DNA from: CAZAMP01 sp964486455 | GTDB taxonomy: Bacteria; Eisenbacteria; RBG-16-71-46; CAZAMP01 | Direction: 5' to 3' | Assembly: GCA_964486455.1 (NCBI GenBank) | Contig: CAZAMP010000081.1 | Span: forward strand, 1 to 7,416 | DNA length: 7,416 bases | Shown: in pieces, positions 6,646-7,416 of the stretch | How positions within the stretch are numbered: position 1 is the stretch's first letter | Layout: each line of letters starts with the position of its first letter | Translations under genes and position numbers: made by a program | Notes under the pieces: generated by a model | Database searches by the model: none | Seen by the model: the letters and a program-made list of their open reading frames with translations, nothing else | What the model was told of the DNA's origin: nothing

Positions 6646-7070
6646 TGTGACCCCTTCTCCGTGGCGGACCTTCGCTTCGCGACCGCCTCGCGGATACCGA
6701 CCACCAGTTCCTTCATCAGATCGCCCGGTCCGAAGAGCGGACCGATACCCATCTCGCCCAGCGTCGCGGCGTCCTCGGGCGGGATAATCCCTCCCGCAGT
6801 GAGCACGATGTCGGTGAGGTTCCTCTCCACGAGAAGGTTCTGAATTCGCGGGAGAAGCGTCATGTGGGCCGCGGAGAGGATACTCACGCCGACGACGTCC
6901 ACATCTTCCTGCAACGCGGCCTCTGCGATCATCTCAGGAGTCTGCCTGAGCCCCGCGTAGACGACTTCCATGCCCGCGTCGCGAAGCGCGTTTGCGACCA
7001 CACGAACGCCGCGGTCATGCCCGTCTAGCCCCGCCTTTGCCAGCAGGACCTTGATCGGCTTCTCACTCAC
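6642..7070 (-). CDS. Cobalamin-binding small subunit of acyl-CoA mutase (first copy)
   Basis: This is a 142-residue B12-binding domain protein of the methylmalonyl-CoA mutase C-terminal type. Key residues are Asp16, His18 (cobalt ligand) and Gly21 in GLDGHDRG, Ser63-Ile-Leu65, and AGG at 92-94, where the paralogue has GGG. The cobalamin-tail loop reads FGPGD, closer than the paralogue to the FGPG of canonical methylmalonyl-CoA mutase. A basic, polar tail of about ten residues (KRRSATEKGSQ) extends beyond the domain. It starts with GTG at 7070, five bases after GGAGG; the ATG at 7075 is out of frame. It lies 42 nt after the large-subunit gene, so it is the obvious partner of that subunit. Why a second copy follows at once is not explained by the sequence. 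Confidence 0.93.
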   Translation of the reverse strand: MSEKPIKVLLAKAGLDGHDRGVRVVANALRDAGMEVVYAGLRQTPEMIAEAALQEDVDVVGVSILSAAHMTLLPRIQNLLVERNLTDIVLTAGGIIPPEDAATLGEMGIGPLFGPGDLMKELVVGIREAVAKRRSATEKGSQ

Positions 7071-7112
7071 CCCATCCTCCCGATGTTCCTCATGAACCCG
7101 CGTCGTGATGCG

Positions 7113-7416
7113 CTAGAAGACTGCGGGCTCGAGATACTCCCCGTAAACGCCCTTGAGCACCCCGACCATCTCACCCAGGGTACAGTAAGCCTTTGATGCG
7201 TCGATGAAAAACGGCATCAGGTTCACGTTCTCGCGCGCCGCGTTCTCAAGGCGCGTGAGTTCTCGCTCGGCTGCCGCCTGATCGCGCGTGGAGCGAAGCT
7301 TCGCCACCGCTGCGGTCTGTCCGTCCTCGGTCTCCTGGGTAATCTTCAGCGTCTCGAGCTCCTGCGCACCGTCATCGCCCTCATCGAAGACGTTCACGCC
7401 AACAACGAACTTCCGA
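7113..7416 (-). CDS. Methylmalonyl-CoA mutase-type large (catalytic) subunit, C-terminal part
   Basis: Only the last 100 residues are in the window; the gene begins beyond 7416. The frame continues upstream of the GTG at 7397 as RKFVVGVNVF, so that codon is internal. The piece has the hallmarks of the end of the mutase TIM-barrel domain: VGVNVFDEG, a long Ala/Arg/Glu-rich helix (AAVAKLRSTRDQAAAERELTRLENAA), then NLMPFFIDASKAYCTLGEM and the terminal GEYLEP. It stops directly after the barrel domain with no fused B12 domain, so this is a split enzyme whose cobalamin domain is a separate subunit encoded just downstream. Such large subunits are usually about 520-560 residues. Methylmalonyl-CoA, isobutyryl-CoA or another acyl-CoA could be the substrate; the deciding active-site residues lie outside the window. 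Confidence 0.9.
   Translation of the reverse strand, partial: RKFVVGVNVFDEGDDGAQELETLKITQETEDGQTAAVAKLRSTRDQAAAERELTRLENAARENVNLMPFFIDASKAYCTLGEMVGVLKGVYGEYLEPAVF

Overview
The window is GC-rich bacterial DNA with densely packed genes, good Shine-Dalgarno sequences and some GTG and TTG starts. Nothing in it fixes the phylum. The composition and gene content would suit many aerobic or facultative soil or sediment lineages, for example Acidobacteriota, Gemmatimonadota or former Deltaproteobacteria; that is a guess.

The right three quarters (7416 down to 1803) is one minus-strand gene run, almost certainly an operon, for short-chain acyl-CoA metabolism. In order of transcription it holds: the C-terminal end of a methylmalonyl-CoA mutase-type catalytic subunit (cut by the window edge); two consecutive, closely related small cobalamin-binding subunits; an acyl-CoA dehydrogenase; an acetyl-CoA acetyltransferase (thiolase); a 3-hydroxybutyryl-CoA dehydrogenase; and, after the only sizeable gap (67 nt), a second acyl-CoA dehydrogenase. 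Two junctions overlap (ATGA and TGATG) and most other gaps are 13-42 nt. Together the enzymes would oxidise acyl-CoAs to enoyl-CoAs, oxidise 3-hydroxyacyl-CoA, cleave acetoacetyl-CoA, and interconvert branched and linear acyl-CoAs by B12-dependent carbon-skeleton rearrangement. A crotonase (enoyl-CoA hydratase) is the missing step and is not in the window.

The left quarter is different. At 1-89 (minus) is the start of a gene whose product begins with a clear signal peptide. It is separated by 467 nt of divergent non-coding DNA from a plus-strand gene (557-1363) for an integral-membrane CDP-alcohol phosphatidyltransferase with a perfect catalytic motif. Between that gene and the convergent end of the acyl-CoA operon lies 439 nt (1364-1802). 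It has no recognisable gene but contains a perfect 20-bp palindrome (1511-1530) and a small plus-strand open frame with coding-like base periodicity.

The most notable items are the tandem duplicated B12-binding subunits and the isolated palindrome. I see no IS element, CRISPR array, tRNA or rRNA, and no clearly new defence or mobile system.
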